Origin: JABMMZ01 sp044341025
GTDB taxonomy: Bacteria; Bacteroidota; Bacteroidia; NS11-12g; UBA955
Reading direction: 5' to 3'
Assembly: GCA_044341025.1 (NCBI GenBank)
Contig: JBIISM010000001.1
Location: 1 to 64,000 of the forward strand
DNA length: 64,000 nucleotides
Below are positions 17,676 to 26,969 of this stretch, one piece after another. Position 1 is the first letter of the stretch; every line of letters begins with the position of its first letter. Both the position numbers and the translations under genes were made by a program. Under the pieces are notes generated by a model. That model ran no database searches, was not told the origin of the DNA, and saw nothing but the letters and a program-made list of their open reading frames with translations.

Positions 17676-19055
17676 TTAAGCGTCGTAACTTAGTTTTTTG
17701 TGATTCCTTTTTAAATACGTACATAGAATCTGTTGTATGTCGCGGTTGTGCGGGTAGCTTTTGATTTGCTCGCGCAATTGCGTTGGTTCTGGCTCTGAAA
17801 TAGAAATATCGGTGTATCCAAATCCTTTGTATTGCCCTTTTTCAATGCATATTATTGAACGCTCCTCCACAGCCCGTCCTTTGCCAACTATAAAGAAACT
17901 TTCTAAATGAAAACTATAGCGCTTTATGGCTTCAATGGCCCTTTCATTGTATAATTCAGGTGCTTCAGAGCCAGTGCAGGCACCTTTGCATTTGTGTAAA
18001 TGAAAATGAAAACAAGGACCGGGCATTTGGTGTAAATCGCATTTAGATTGGCAGAGTTGATGGTGTTCAACCATGCGGTGTAAAACATCTTTGGCGGCCG
18101 ACATGCTGTCTGCGGTGCTCAATGGTTCGTCACCTTCTTTTAATTTACGTATGCTGAATTGTATATAACCATATTGGTCGTATTGGTTAAATATTCCAAA
18201 AAAAGGCACTGCACGCGCTTTTTTCTGTAAAACATTGTAAATGGGTTTTAGGTTCTTAATTTCATCTGATTCCAACAAAAGGGCTACCAATTCATCGCCT
18301 GTTACTTCATAACTGATATCGGCAATTTCTGTTTTCATTTGCAAAGACTTTTTGCTGTCTTTGGTGCTTAGCATAAAATGTTGCAATAGACGTTTTTTGA
18401 TATCCAATGCCTTACCAACATAAATGACATGGCCACCTGAATTGTGAAAATAATATACACCGGTTAAACCCTCTGGAATGGCTTCTAGGGTTGATTCTTT
18501 GAGCAGAGGAGGTATAGACGTTTTTTTGCTTTCATCAGCCACCCAGTCTTGCTCAGGTATGCCTTTTTTCGCTATTATTCTACTCAATAAAATGGCGGTG
18601 GCTTCGGCATCGCCCAAGGCTCTATGTCTGTCTTTTATTTGTATGTCTAGTGTCTCGCATAAACGGCCAAGACTATAGGACGGCAAGCCTTTAAAAGCTG
18701 CTCTAGCCATTCGCACCGTGCACAAAGTTTTACGTTGGTATAAAAACCCTAGGTCTCTGAATGCTGCTTTGACAAAACCATAATCAAATCGGACGTTATG
18801 CGCAACAAAGACTGCGTTTTCGGTAAATTGAATAATTTGTTTTGCTACTTCATAAAATTTTGGCGCATTGGACACCATCTCATTGTCTATGCCAGTTATG
18901 CGCTGAATTTCTAGGGGTATTCTGCATTCAGGATTAATCAAAGTGCTAAAGCGGTCTACCACTTTTTCTCCATCGTGCAAGAGTATTGCAATTTCGGTAA
19001 TGCGGTCTCTTTCTGGCCTTCCTCCTGTGGTTTCAATGTCAATAACCGCAAACAT
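17676..19055 (-). CDS. DnaQ-type exonuclease fused to a GIY-YIG (UvrC-like) nuclease
   Basis: A 459-residue fusion. Residues 1-165 form a DEDDh 3'-5' exonuclease with motif I DIETTG (6-11), AHNVRFDYGF (85-94) and HRALGDAEAT (144-153). Residues 198-275 form a GIY-YIG nuclease with GVYYF, VIYVGKA and KKRLLQHF. A later cysteine cluster (QSKCDLHQMPGPC then HKCKGACTG) resembles the segment following the GIY-YIG domain in UvrC. Such fusions are known in bacteria and are thought to act in DNA repair, though the exact role is unproven. It is a single-gene unit; the promoter was not identified. Confidence 0.88.
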   Translation of the reverse strand: MFAVIDIETTGGRPERDRITEIAILLHDGEKVVDRFSTLINPECRIPLEIQRITGIDNEMVSNAPKFYEVAKQIIQFTENAVFVAHNVRFDYGFVKAAFRDLGFLYQRKTLCTVRMARAAFKGLPSYSLGRLCETLDIQIKDRHRALGDAEATAILLSRIIAKKGIPEQDWVADESKKTSIPPLLKESTLEAIPEGLTGVYYFHNSGGHVIYVGKALDIKKRLLQHFMLSTKDSKKSLQMKTEIADISYEVTGDELVALLLESDEIKNLKPIYNVLQKKARAVPFFGIFNQYDQYGYIQFSIRKLKEGDEPLSTADSMSAAKDVLHRMVEHHQLCQSKCDLHQMPGPCFHFHLHKCKGACTGSEAPELYNERAIEAIKRYSFHLESFFIVGKGRAVEERSIICIEKGQYKGFGYTDISISEPEPTQLREQIKSYPHNRDIQQILCTYLKRNHKKLSYDA

Positions 19056-19212
19056 AAATTGGATGGGAAAACTACGAATTTTTTTTCTGTTTTTGGATAT
19101 AAAAATCTTAAACGCTTATTGTCGGTTATATACGGGTTTTAAATGCTTAATATTTGCTGTGTAATTTTTCTCGTTGCATCTTTGAATTACATTTTTATAA
19201 AACATAAAATTT

Positions 19213-19557
19213 ATGAATTCATTACGCAATCGTGTGGTCCTTATTGGCCACCTAGGATCAAGTCCAGAATCTAAAACCTTAGAAAGTGGCAAATCGTTAA
19301 CCCGTTTTTCTTTAGCAACAACGGAGTCTTACAAAAACGAAAAAGGTGAGAAAATCAGTGAAACCCAATGGCACAATCTTGTGGCTTGGGGCAAAGTTGC
19401 TGAAATTGCTTCCAAGTTTTTAGACAAAGGCAAAGAAGTTGCTGTCGAAGGTAAATTGGTTAGCCGCAACTACAGCGACAAAGAAGGCATTAAGCGTTAC
19501 ATCACTGAAATTGTGGTGAACGACTTGTTGCTTATTGGCTCTAGAAGCAAAGACTAA
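19213..19557 (+). CDS. ssb: single-stranded DNA-binding protein (short form)
   Basis: A 114-residue OB-fold protein that coats single-stranded DNA. RNRVVLIGHLGSSPE, TQWHNLVAWGK and KGKEVAVEGKLVSRNY are typical of SSB. The protein stops at LLIGSRSKD, directly after the OB fold, and lacks the flexible linker and acidic DDDIPF-like tail through which canonical SSB recruits partners. Another full-length SSB elsewhere in the genome is likely. An intrinsic terminator follows, and dnaG begins 126 nt downstream on the same strand. Confidence 0.93.
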   Translation: MNSLRNRVVLIGHLGSSPESKTLESGKSLTRFSLATTESYKNEKGEKISETQWHNLVAWGKVAEIASKFLDKGKEVAVEGKLVSRNYSDKEGIKRYITEIVVNDLLLIGSRSKD

Positions 19558-19585
19558 TTATTGGTCTTAGGCTTTTTGTTGATTG

Positions 19586-19615
19586 AAAAATCCCGGTTTT
19601 TGCCGGGATTTTTTT
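19586..19615 (+). terminator. intrinsic terminator of ssb
   Basis: Stem AAATCCCGG and CCGGGATTT with a TTTTTG loop, followed by a T run, between ssb and dnaG. Confidence 0.88.
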
Positions 19616-19683
19616 GTTTTGCACAGTCTATTCTCTTTAAGTAATTTTAAATTTAAAAGGTTAATTTTGTTGCTTAATATTTT

Positions 19684-21597
19684 ATGATTTCACGCCAATC
19701 CTTAGACGCAGTTATTCACGCCGCCCAAATTGATGAAGTGGTTGGCGATTATATTGCGCTTAAAAAACGTGGATCTAACCTGCTCGGTCGCTGTCCTTTC
19801 CACGACGAAAAAACACCTTCTTTTACCGTTTCCCCTACCAAAGGAATCTATAAATGTTTTGGCTGTGGCAAAGCGGGTAACTCAGTTTCGTTTTTAATGG
19901 AACACGACAGCCTTTCATTTTCTGATGCCATTCGCAAATTGGCCTCCAAATACAACATCGTGCTCGAAGAGGATACCATTGTTAACCGCGAAGAATACAA
20001 CGAACAACAGAAAAAAAGAGAGAGCTTGCTTGTTGCTCTTGAGTTTGCTAAAAATTATTTTAAAGACCAATTGCTCTCCGATGAGGGAAAAAGGGTAGGC
20101 GATTCATACTTCAGAGAACGTGGTTTTACCAAACAAACCATGGATGAGTTTGAACTCGGATACTCACCGCAGGGATGGGAAAGTTTGGTTGACGAAGCCA
20201 AGAAGAACCAATTCAACCTCGACTATTTCGTTGAAGCGGGTCTGATCAAAAAGAAGGAAGATGGAAACTATTTTGACATGTTCCGACACCGTGTTATTTT
20301 TCCAATCCACGACCTAACTGGAAAAGTGATTGCCTTTGGTGGAAGACAATTGGTGAAGGATGACCGATCACCTAAATACCTCAATTCTCCAGAAACAGAA
20401 GTATACCATAAAAGCAATGTTTTATACGGTGTTTTTCAATCGAAGAAACACATTAAAAACCTGAACAATTGTTACCTTGTAGAAGGCTATACCGATGTTA
20501 CCACCCTGCACCAAGGAGACGTTAAAAATGTTGTGGCCTCTTCTGGAACCTCTCTTACTGAGGGTCAAATAAAATTAATCAAACGATTCACCGACAACGT
20601 TACCGTTTTGTACGATGGCGATGCTGCTGGTATCAAAGCTTCATTAAGGGGTATTGACCTTTTGTTAGAGCAAGGTCTCAATGTTCGCTGCGTAAGTTTT
20701 CCAGAGGGCGAAGACCCTGATTCTTATTGCAAGAAACTCGGCTCAGTTGACTTTAAAGTCTATATTGAAAAAGAGCAAAAGGATTTTATCTTATTCAAAA
20801 CCGATTTGTTGATGCAGGGTGTGGGCAACGACCCAATCCGCAAAACCGAAGTGGTAAAGAATCTCCTGCATAGTATTGCCCTAATTCCCGATGCGCTCAA
20901 ACGTTCGGCCTATGCGCGAGAATGCAGCCGATTGATGGATGCAGATGAGAAATTGCTATTGGTAGAAATCAATAGGTTTCGCAAAGGCAAATCGGCCGTC
21001 GACAAGCAAGTGATTTCAGCCGAAATTCAAGAAATCTTGCACACCCAAACCGAATTGCCAAAGCAAGAGGTATACAGCAGCAGCAATGAACAAGAACTAA
21101 ACTTGGTGCGCTTGCTGATGCAAAGCGGGCACAAAAAATTTATGGAAGATGCTACCGTTGCCGATTTTATTTTCAAAGAATTAAAAGACGACGATGCCCT
21201 TCAAATTGAAAATCCTTTGTACCAAAAAGTGCTTAACGAGGTTACGCTTCAAATGGAAAAGGAACTGGTGTTTGATGAACAGTTTTTTATCAACCACGAG
21301 GATGGTGATATCCGCAAAATGGCCGCTGATTTTATGACCGAACGCCACGAACTTAGTGAAACCTGGCTCAACAATGGCCTATTGATTAAAACGGAAAAGG
21401 AAAACTATGTCAACGACCTGCAATCGCTGTTTTTATTCTTAAAAAAACACAAATTGGAAAAACTCATTAAAGCCAATTTGGATGAATTGGGCTCTGCCAC
21501 TGAAGACCATCAAAAACAATCTCTACTGCATTACCACATGCAACTCATAGAGGTGCGCAATGCCATTGCGGAGATATTGGGAACCATAATGAATTAA
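19684..21597 (+). CDS. dnaG: DNA primase
   Basis: A 637-residue primase that makes RNA primers at the replication fork. The N-terminal CHC2 zinc finger shows CPFHDEKTPSFTVSP and CFGCGKAGN. The Toprim core shows LVEGYTDV and LYDGDAAGIKAS. The C-terminal 200 residues form the helical DnaB-interaction region. A -7 box TAATTTTG is visible about 20 nt before the ATG. The 3' end overlaps the convergent small gene by 4 nt, both stops using the shared TTAA at 21594-21597. Confidence 0.97.
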   Translation: MISRQSLDAVIHAAQIDEVVGDYIALKKRGSNLLGRCPFHDEKTPSFTVSPTKGIYKCFGCGKAGNSVSFLMEHDSLSFSDAIRKLASKYNIVLEEDTIVNREEYNEQQKKRESLLVALEFAKNYFKDQLLSDEGKRVGDSYFRERGFTKQTMDEFELGYSPQGWESLVDEAKKNQFNLDYFVEAGLIKKKEDGNYFDMFRHRVIFPIHDLTGKVIAFGGRQLVKDDRSPKYLNSPETEVYHKSNVLYGVFQSKKHIKNLNNCYLVEGYTDVTTLHQGDVKNVVASSGTSLTEGQIKLIKRFTDNVTVLYDGDAAGIKASLRGIDLLLEQGLNVRCVSFPEGEDPDSYCKKLGSVDFKVYIEKEQKDFILFKTDLLMQGVGNDPIRKTEVVKNLLHSIALIPDALKRSAYARECSRLMDADEKLLLVEINRFRKGKSAVDKQVISAEIQEILHTQTELPKQEVYSSSNEQELNLVRLLMQSGHKKFMEDATVADFIFKELKDDDALQIENPLYQKVLNEVTLQMEKELVFDEQFFINHEDGDIRKMAADFMTERHELSETWLNNGLLIKTEKENYVNDLQSLFLFLKKHKLEKLIKANLDELGSATEDHQKQSLLHYHMQLIEVRNAIAEILGTIMN

Positions 21598-21884
21598 CTC
21601 CCCGACTTTTTCCTCAAGGCTTTTTCACATTGCCTTTCCCATATCACAGCGGATAAGCATTTTGCGATTTCTTTGTTCTGTTTGCCAAAACATTCCTTTG
21701 CCTTGCTTTCATAAACATCTATGCGGTAAAGCAAGTTGACCAATTTGTTGAAGTCGTGGTTTAAAAGCTCAAAGACCTTTTTTTCTAACCACTCTTTAAG
21801 GCTATAAACATCCATGTGCTCTGGTTCTTCGCCAAAGAGCTGAAAGGTGTTTTCAATGGCAAAATTTTCAAATTCATTGTTCAT
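21594..21884 (-). CDS. conserved small hypothetical protein
   Basis: A 96-residue, probably cytosolic and helical protein beginning MNNEFENFAIENTFQLF. It has LLNHDFNKLVNLLYRIDVYESKAK and ends with a basic CEKALRKKSGS tail. I recognise the LLYRIDV pattern from uncharacterised Bacteroidota proteins, but no function is known. A longer start at 21947 is possible but less likely because it would add a poorly conserved 21-residue extension. It is convergent with dnaG (4-nt overlap) and divergent from the aminotransferase gene, 89 nt apart. Confidence 0.7.
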   Translation of the reverse strand: MNNEFENFAIENTFQLFGEEPEHMDVYSLKEWLEKKVFELLNHDFNKLVNLLYRIDVYESKAKECFGKQNKEIAKCLSAVIWERQCEKALRKKSGS

Positions 21885-21973
21885 AGCTGTGCAAAGGTAA
21901 AGCCTTTCAAACGCAAAATCATTGTTTGTAGAATTGATATAAATCACTGAAATTGCAATCTTTCATCAGGCTT

Positions 21974-23239
21974 ATGAACAAACGCGAATTTATTAAAACC
22001 ATTGGTCTAGCAGGCGCGGGCCTGCCTTTTGCTTCGTTTGCCCAACTCAATCATTTTTTAAATTTCAATATGAGCGAAACCCACATGCAGGGCAAGGATT
22101 TTTGGCTGGAAATGCGCAAAGCCTATAGCCTAAAATCAGACTACATCAACCTCGAAAATGGGTACTATAATATTCTGCCTCAGGCTACGCTGAATGTCCA
22201 ATGGCAGCAAATGCAAGCCCTTAATCTTGAAGGTTCTCATTACATGCGTACCCGTATGGTCGACGACAAACAAAATACCCGTCAAGCGCTAGCCGATTTT
22301 TTGCAATGTCCCGTTGACGAAATCATTATTACCCGCAACACAACCGAATCTTTGGATACTGTGATTTGTGGATACGATTGGAAGCCTGGCGATGAAGCTA
22401 TAATGGCCGAGCAAGAGTATGGCTCAATGCTCGATATGTTTAAGCAACAAGCCAAACGCTATGGCATGCTCAATCAATTTCTCAATCTTCCACTCAACCC
22501 CTCGAGCGATGAAGAAATTGTAGGGCTTTACCAAAAAGCCATTACACCCAAGACCCGTTTAATCCTTGTTAGCCACATGGTGAATATCACTGGACAAATA
22601 CTGCCCATCCGCAAAATCTGTGACATGGCCCATGCCCATGGTGTAAAGGTTTTGGTGGACGGCGCCCATGCCATTGCCCATCTCGATTTTAAAATCAGCG
22701 ATTTGAATTGCGACTACTACGGCGCAAGTTTGCACAAATGGTTGGCCGTTCCTCTGGGTGCTGGACTCTTATACGTTAAAAAAGAGAACATCAAAGAATT
22801 ATGGCCTCTTTTTGGAGAAGCCGGATACAGCAATGCCGATATACGCAAACTCAACCACACAGGTACTTACCCCATACATTCAGAATTGAGCATTCCAGCA
22901 GCCATTCAATTCCATCAAGCCATTGGCAGCAAGCGCAAAGAAGAACGTTTGCGTTTTTTGCAACGCTATTGGTCAGACCAGGTCCGTGGATACAAGAACA
23001 TCATTCTCAATACCCCTGCGGCTATTGAACGCTCTTGTGGCATTGCCAATGTAGGCGTTGTGGGATATCAGCCTGCCGAATTGGCAAAATATTTAATGGA
23101 AACTTGGAAGGTTTGGACTGTGGCCATAGACAATGCCGGTGTGCACGGTTGCCGCATAACACCCAATGTATTTACGAGCACCGACGAATTGGATGTTTTG
23201 GTAAAAGCCTTGAAAGCGGCCATACAGGCCAAAGGCTAA
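21974..23239 (+). CDS. class V aminotransferase family protein (isopenicillin N epimerase/cysteine desulfurase-like)
   Basis: A 421-residue fold-type I PLP enzyme. The N-terminus MNKREFIKTIGLAGAGLPFASF is a hydrophobic, twin-arginine-like leader, with KR in place of RR. The cofactor-binding features are TRNTTESL, LVSHMVNITGQILPI, VDGAHAIAHLDF and the Schiff-base lysine in ASLHKWLAVPLGAG. Known relatives include isopenicillin N epimerase-like and SufS-like enzymes, and many are predicted to be exported. The substrate is unknown. The start at the second ATG puts the leader at the true N-terminus. It lies 52 nt before the next gene. Confidence 0.87.
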   Translation: MNKREFIKTIGLAGAGLPFASFAQLNHFLNFNMSETHMQGKDFWLEMRKAYSLKSDYINLENGYYNILPQATLNVQWQQMQALNLEGSHYMRTRMVDDKQNTRQALADFLQCPVDEIIITRNTTESLDTVICGYDWKPGDEAIMAEQEYGSMLDMFKQQAKRYGMLNQFLNLPLNPSSDEEIVGLYQKAITPKTRLILVSHMVNITGQILPIRKICDMAHAHGVKVLVDGAHAIAHLDFKISDLNCDYYGASLHKWLAVPLGAGLLYVKKENIKELWPLFGEAGYSNADIRKLNHTGTYPIHSELSIPAAIQFHQAIGSKRKEERLRFLQRYWSDQVRGYKNIILNTPAAIERSCGIANVGVVGYQPAELAKYLMETWKVWTVAIDNAGVHGCRITPNVFTSTDELDVLVKALKAAIQAKG

Positions 23240-23291
23240 AATCAAGATCTTGTTTGCTTTTAAGACCTATCGCGCGTATGTTTGTAGCACT

Positions 23292-24896
23292 ATGCGCAAA
23301 GCCCTCTCAATTTTAGTTTTAAGTTTGTGTGTAAATACCCTTTTTGCACAAGAGGTGTTTTACCCTGTTGAATCTTGGCAATACTGGCAGGCCTACCGCA
23401 ACAATTTTACAGCTTGGCGGCCTGTGAAATCAGATGGGCAATTGAACCGAATAGCCCGCCCTCTTTTCCACATTGAAAGGGACACCGATAGAATAATTGA
23501 GATAATAGACGAGCAGCAATTCGTCGATAGGCCTTTGTTTAAATATTTTTACAAAATGCAGGATGCTTTTTATAAAGTGCAGGAACCTGGAAAATATACC
23601 TTGATAATCAATCCTGTTTTTCAATTTTCCTCGGGCCGCAGCGATACCGCTATGGTATACCGAAATACCCGTGGGGGGGAGATTTTAGGCAATGTAGGCG
23701 GCTTAGAACGCGGCATTGGTTTTTATTCTTATTTCACTGAAAACCAAGAGCAATACCCCATTCAATACCGTCCATTGACCGATTCTTTGAACTTTGTGCC
23801 CAATGAATTTGTTTACAAACGGTTTAAGAACAAAGGCGCAGTCGATTATTTTCAAGCCCGCGGCTACGTGACCTTCAGTGCGGCTAAAAACTTGGTTAAA
23901 TTTCAATTTGGCCACGACAAACACAAAATAGGCAGTGGTTACCGTTCACTCATTTTAAGCGATTACGCCCCTCAATACTTGTTTTTTAAAATCAATACCG
24001 ATTTAGGGAAGTTCCACTATCAAAACTTATTCACCCAGTTTACAGACAACGGCCCCTTTCTAGGCGGTAGCTCCTTTACAAAGAAATATGCAGCCTTTCA
24101 CCGCTTAAGTTTTGACGTTACCAAGAATATCAACATTGGCGTCAACGAAATAGTGGTTTTCGACCGCATGGACAGCACCCAGGCCAATCAGTTTGATTTT
24201 AATTACCTAAACCCAGTGATATTTTACCGTTCCATAGAACACAATTTGGGTAGCCCCGACAACAGTTTGATGGCTCTCGATTTTTCATGGAAAATTAGAA
24301 GCCGCTATGTTGTTTATGGGCAATTTTTACTCGATGAATTCCATTTAAAATACTTAAAAACAGAACCAAATTGGTGGGCCAATAAATACGGTTACCAAAT
24401 AGGCGTCCGTGCCATCAACGCCTTCAAAATAAAAAACCTCGACCTCTTGGCCGAATACAACCACGTGCGCCCTTATACCTACAGCCACAGACGCTCAACC
24501 CAAAGCTATTCGCATTTCAACCAAGCTTTAGCGCATCCTTTGGGGGCTAATTTTAGCGAAGCAATACTTGAAGTAAAATACAACTTGGGTAAAAAATGGC
24601 ATTTGCAAAGCAGTCTTATTTTTGCAAGGACGGGCAGAGACAGTTTCTTAAATGGCCGCAATTACGGAGGCAATATTTTACGATCTTACGACAGCCGTGC
24701 AACAGAATTTAATTCGGTAATGTATATGGGTAAACGCAGCGATTTGTTTTTATACGACCTAAGCATTAGCTACATGCCACGTTACAATTGGTTTATTGAC
24801 GCACGTGTCAATTACCGTCAGTTTGCGGGCAATAGCAATCTGTTTTTTAGTTTGGGTTTACGCCTAAACGCCAGTTTGCGCAAATTCGATTACTAA
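23292..24896 (+). CDS. Wzi-like capsule assembly outer-membrane protein
   Basis: A 534-residue protein with a signal peptide (MRKALSILVLSLCVNTLFAQ) and many alternating amphipathic strands, ending LRLNASLRKFDY as outer-membrane barrels do. Segments such as FQFGHDKHKIGSGYRSLILSDYAP and LDFSWKIRSRYVVYGQFLLDEF resemble Wzi/CapW-type capsule assembly family barrels of Bacteroidota. That family is involved in attaching surface polysaccharide, but the role here is inferred. The start is the ATG that begins the signal peptide, not the earlier in-frame start at 23250. It follows the aminotransferase gene on the same strand. Confidence 0.7.
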   Translation: MRKALSILVLSLCVNTLFAQEVFYPVESWQYWQAYRNNFTAWRPVKSDGQLNRIARPLFHIERDTDRIIEIIDEQQFVDRPLFKYFYKMQDAFYKVQEPGKYTLIINPVFQFSSGRSDTAMVYRNTRGGEILGNVGGLERGIGFYSYFTENQEQYPIQYRPLTDSLNFVPNEFVYKRFKNKGAVDYFQARGYVTFSAAKNLVKFQFGHDKHKIGSGYRSLILSDYAPQYLFFKINTDLGKFHYQNLFTQFTDNGPFLGGSSFTKKYAAFHRLSFDVTKNINIGVNEIVVFDRMDSTQANQFDFNYLNPVIFYRSIEHNLGSPDNSLMALDFSWKIRSRYVVYGQFLLDEFHLKYLKTEPNWWANKYGYQIGVRAINAFKIKNLDLLAEYNHVRPYTYSHRRSTQSYSHFNQALAHPLGANFSEAILEVKYNLGKKWHLQSSLIFARTGRDSFLNGRNYGGNILRSYDSRATEFNSVMYMGKRSDLFLYDLSISYMPRYNWFIDARVNYRQFAGNSNLFFSLGLRLNASLRKFDY

Positions 24897-24939
24897 GGCT
24901 TGAGCCTACCTAAACCTTAAATTCCGTATCTTTGCAGCC

Positions 24940-25770
24940 ATGTTACAGATTGGTAAATACCATACACTTGAGATTCTTAGACACGTGTCTCCAGGTTTGT
25001 TTTTAGGAGATGGCGACGAAAATGAAGTGTTGTTGCCAAACAAATACATGCCCGCCCATTACGAAATAGGCGATAAAATAACCGTTTTTGTTTACCTCGA
25101 TTTCGACGAAAGGGAAGTAGCCACTACCATCAAACCACCCATTACTTTAAATGGTTTTGCCATGTTAAAAGTGAAGGATGCCAACAGTGTTGGAGCCTTT
25201 TTAGATTGGGGTTTGGAAAAAGACTTGTTCGTTCCTTTCAAAGAACAAATGAGCAAAATGCGTGTCGGTGCATACTACTTGGTTCATTTGTACGAAGACG
25301 TAGAAACTGGTCGTTTGGTGGCATCTCAAAAAGTTAGAAAGTTTTTAGACAACCGCGAATTGGATATTGAAGAAGGCGCGGAGGTAGACATTATTGTAGC
25401 CAACGACTCTGAATTGGGCGTTAACGTTATTGTCAACCAAAAATATGCCGGTTTAATTTACCACGACGAAGTGTTTCAAGAACTGCGCAGTGGCGACCAA
25501 GTAAAAGGTTACCTGAAAAAAATTAGAGAGAACAACAAACTCGATATTTCACTGCAAGCTAGCGGCTACCAGCACGTTGAGCCCAACGCCAATAAAATAT
25601 TGGAAGAAATGCGCAAGCACAATGGCTATTTGTCCTTGCACGATGGCAGCGATCCCCAAGACATTTACCAACAAATAGGTATGAGTAAAAAGACCTTCAA
25701 AAAAGCCATCGGTTTGCTGTACAAGCAAAAGTTGATTGTGATGGAGGAGGCGGGAATACGCTTAATTTAG
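24940..25770 (+). CDS. CvfB/YitL-like S1 RNA-binding protein
   Basis: A 276-residue cytosolic protein built of S1-type OB folds and a C-terminal winged helix. The first OB fold has VSPGLFLGDGDENEVLLP. The second has FAMLKVKDANSVGAFLDWGLEKDLFVPF. The third has DSELGVNVIVNQKYAGLIYHDEVF, and the C-terminal winged helix has IYQQIGMSKKTFKKAIGLLYKQ. CvfB relatives bind RNA and affect virulence-factor expression in firmicutes; the role in Bacteroidota is unknown. A -7 box TATCTTTG lies at 24927-24934, leaving a leader of only a few bases. Confidence 0.88.
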   Translation: MLQIGKYHTLEILRHVSPGLFLGDGDENEVLLPNKYMPAHYEIGDKITVFVYLDFDEREVATTIKPPITLNGFAMLKVKDANSVGAFLDWGLEKDLFVPFKEQMSKMRVGAYYLVHLYEDVETGRLVASQKVRKFLDNRELDIEEGAEVDIIVANDSELGVNVIVNQKYAGLIYHDEVFQELRSGDQVKGYLKKIRENNKLDISLQASGYQHVEPNANKILEEMRKHNGYLSLHDGSDPQDIYQQIGMSKKTFKKAIGLLYKQKLIVMEEAGIRLI

Positions 25771-25778
25771 GGGCTAGG

Positions 25779-25796
25779 TCCCGATAGCTATCGGGA
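25779..25796. repeat. 18-bp perfect palindrome
   Basis: TCCCGATAGCTATCGGGA is self-complementary over its whole length. It has no T tract after it, so it is not an obvious terminator. It directly precedes the shared 18-bp repeat. Confidence 0.85.
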
Positions 25797-25810
25797 TAGG
25801 GTCTAGTTTT
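25793..25810 (+). repeat. 18-bp direct repeat, left copy
   Basis: GGGATAGGGTCTAGTTTT is identical to 29568-29585. Both copies are non-coding and in the same orientation, on opposite sides of the M48-AIM24 operon. Confidence 0.85.
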
Positions 25811-26046
25811 TTAGGTGAATTTTGGCGCCTATCCGTGCCCTATGTCTCCGCTTCGCTGCGGCTTTGTGGCCGAAGCGCCACAAGAGCTTCACGCCGGTCA
25901 TCGGGGCGCACATTTCGTTAAAACAATCCAAATCCGAGTATTGCTGAGTAACTCCAATTGGACCAAAGACCATCTTTTATTATTATAGTATATTTTTCTT
26001 ATTTGCTAATAATCGTAAACATGTGCCAGATCATCGAACTGTTGGC

Positions 26047-26114
26047 GTTGTTGGCGGGGAACTTAGCGGAACGAAGAGTAGCGATCTCACGACCAACGGG
26101 AGTACTCCAACAAC
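26047..26114 (+). repeat. repeat module, left copy, closed by an 8-bp stem
   Basis: GTTGTTGG (26047-26054) pairs with CCAACAAC (26107-26114). Between them lie GAACTTAGC (26059-26067), TCACGAC (26087-26093) and the palindrome GGAGTACTCC (26099-26108). The right non-coding tract has the same blocks in the same order at 30216-30277. Confidence 0.75.
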
Positions 26115-26126
26115 ATGTATATCATT

Positions 26127-26156
26127 AAAAAAGAGGACCAAAGGTCCTCCTTTTTT
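26127..26156. terminator. bidirectional intrinsic terminator
   Basis: AAAAAAGAGGACC pairs with GGTCCTC-C-TTTTTT around an AAA loop, with one bulged C. The A and T flanks would let it end transcription in both directions. It lies between the CvfB gene (350 nt upstream) and the last AIM24 gene (convergent). Confidence 0.85.
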
Positions 26157-26286
26157 AAAAGTCAAATTTTATTAAAACCACGAAACAAATAAGCATTACC
26201 TAATGCCTTCCTCAACCCTCTTGTTTCACCCTGCATGGTGATTGTTGCTTTGAACAATCTCTCGTGCAGGGCTCTTGCTTTTCCGC

Positions 26287-26958
26287 CTAATTATTCTTCG
26301 ACGGCCTAAACGGTCTTAAGAAACTCAATAGCGGATAAATCTTTCTGGTTTGTATCCACACCTTGCCTTCGCCACTGAAACGGCAAACAAATCCTTCGCC
26401 ACTAAAGAACAACGATTTGTAACCTCCAACTTTTGAAACGCGGTAATCGAGTCCTTCCGTAAACGCAACAATATGTCCTGTGTCTACCACATAAGCGTCT
26501 TTCACATCGATGGCCATAATGCCACCGTAGCTGTTAAACCATAGGTCGCCAGTTCCAGATACCTTGATTAAAAACAAGTTCTCGCCAGAGAAAAAACCTT
26601 TGGTAAGTCCTTGCCATTTGGTCTCAATTTTTAAGGCTGGGTCTGCGGCTACAAAGGCGCTGTTTTGTAAGTAAATTGTTTGATTGTCTAAATACACATG
26701 GTCCATGTCGCCGGGCGCAGAGGGGGCTATGGTCATTTCGCCACTGCCGTTCTGTGCAGTAAATTCGTTGATAAACAAAGATTCTCCGGTAATAAAACGG
26801 CCTAAGCCGCCTTTGAATTTTGTTTTCATTTGAATATTGGTATCCATGGTCGCCATAGCAGAAGCTTCTACTTTGAGCGTTTCTCCAGCTGGAATTCTAA
26901 CGGTTAGAAAACTGTAGTCTGGTTTATGATCGATGTTGTGTTTGAATTTTTCTTCCAT
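26287..26958 (-). CDS. AIM24/TIGR00266 family protein, third paralogue
   Basis: A 223-residue protein of the AIM24 (TIGR00266) beta-rich family; its biochemical function is unknown. The family signatures are VDTGHIVAFTEGLDY and GEGFVCRFSGEGKVWIQTR near the C-terminus, and GGLGRFITGESLFINEF near the N-terminus. No signal peptide or membrane segment is seen. It has an N-terminal extension of about 15 residues relative to its two neighbours. It is the last gene of a four-gene operon, 11 nt after the second paralogue, and faces a bidirectional terminator. Confidence 0.9.
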   Translation of the reverse strand: MEEKFKHNIDHKPDYSFLTVRIPAGETLKVEASAMATMDTNIQMKTKFKGGLGRFITGESLFINEFTAQNGSGEMTIAPSAPGDMDHVYLDNQTIYLQNSAFVAADPALKIETKWQGLTKGFFSGENLFLIKVSGTGDLWFNSYGGIMAIDVKDAYVVDTGHIVAFTEGLDYRVSKVGGYKSLFFSGEGFVCRFSGEGKVWIQTRKIYPLLSFLRPFRPSKNN

Positions 26959-26969
26959 AATTGTGTTGA

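Larger units (their letters stand above)
25771..26286. other. hairpin-rich non-coding tract after the CvfB gene
   Basis: 516 nt without a convincing gene on either strand. It holds an 18-bp palindrome, an 18-bp repeat shared with 29568-29585, a GC-rich hairpin at 25864-25883, a module at 26059-26108 shared with 30216-30277, and a bidirectional terminator. The tract lies between two convergent genes, so a long 3' untranslated region or an independent small RNA are both possible. Confidence 0.7.
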
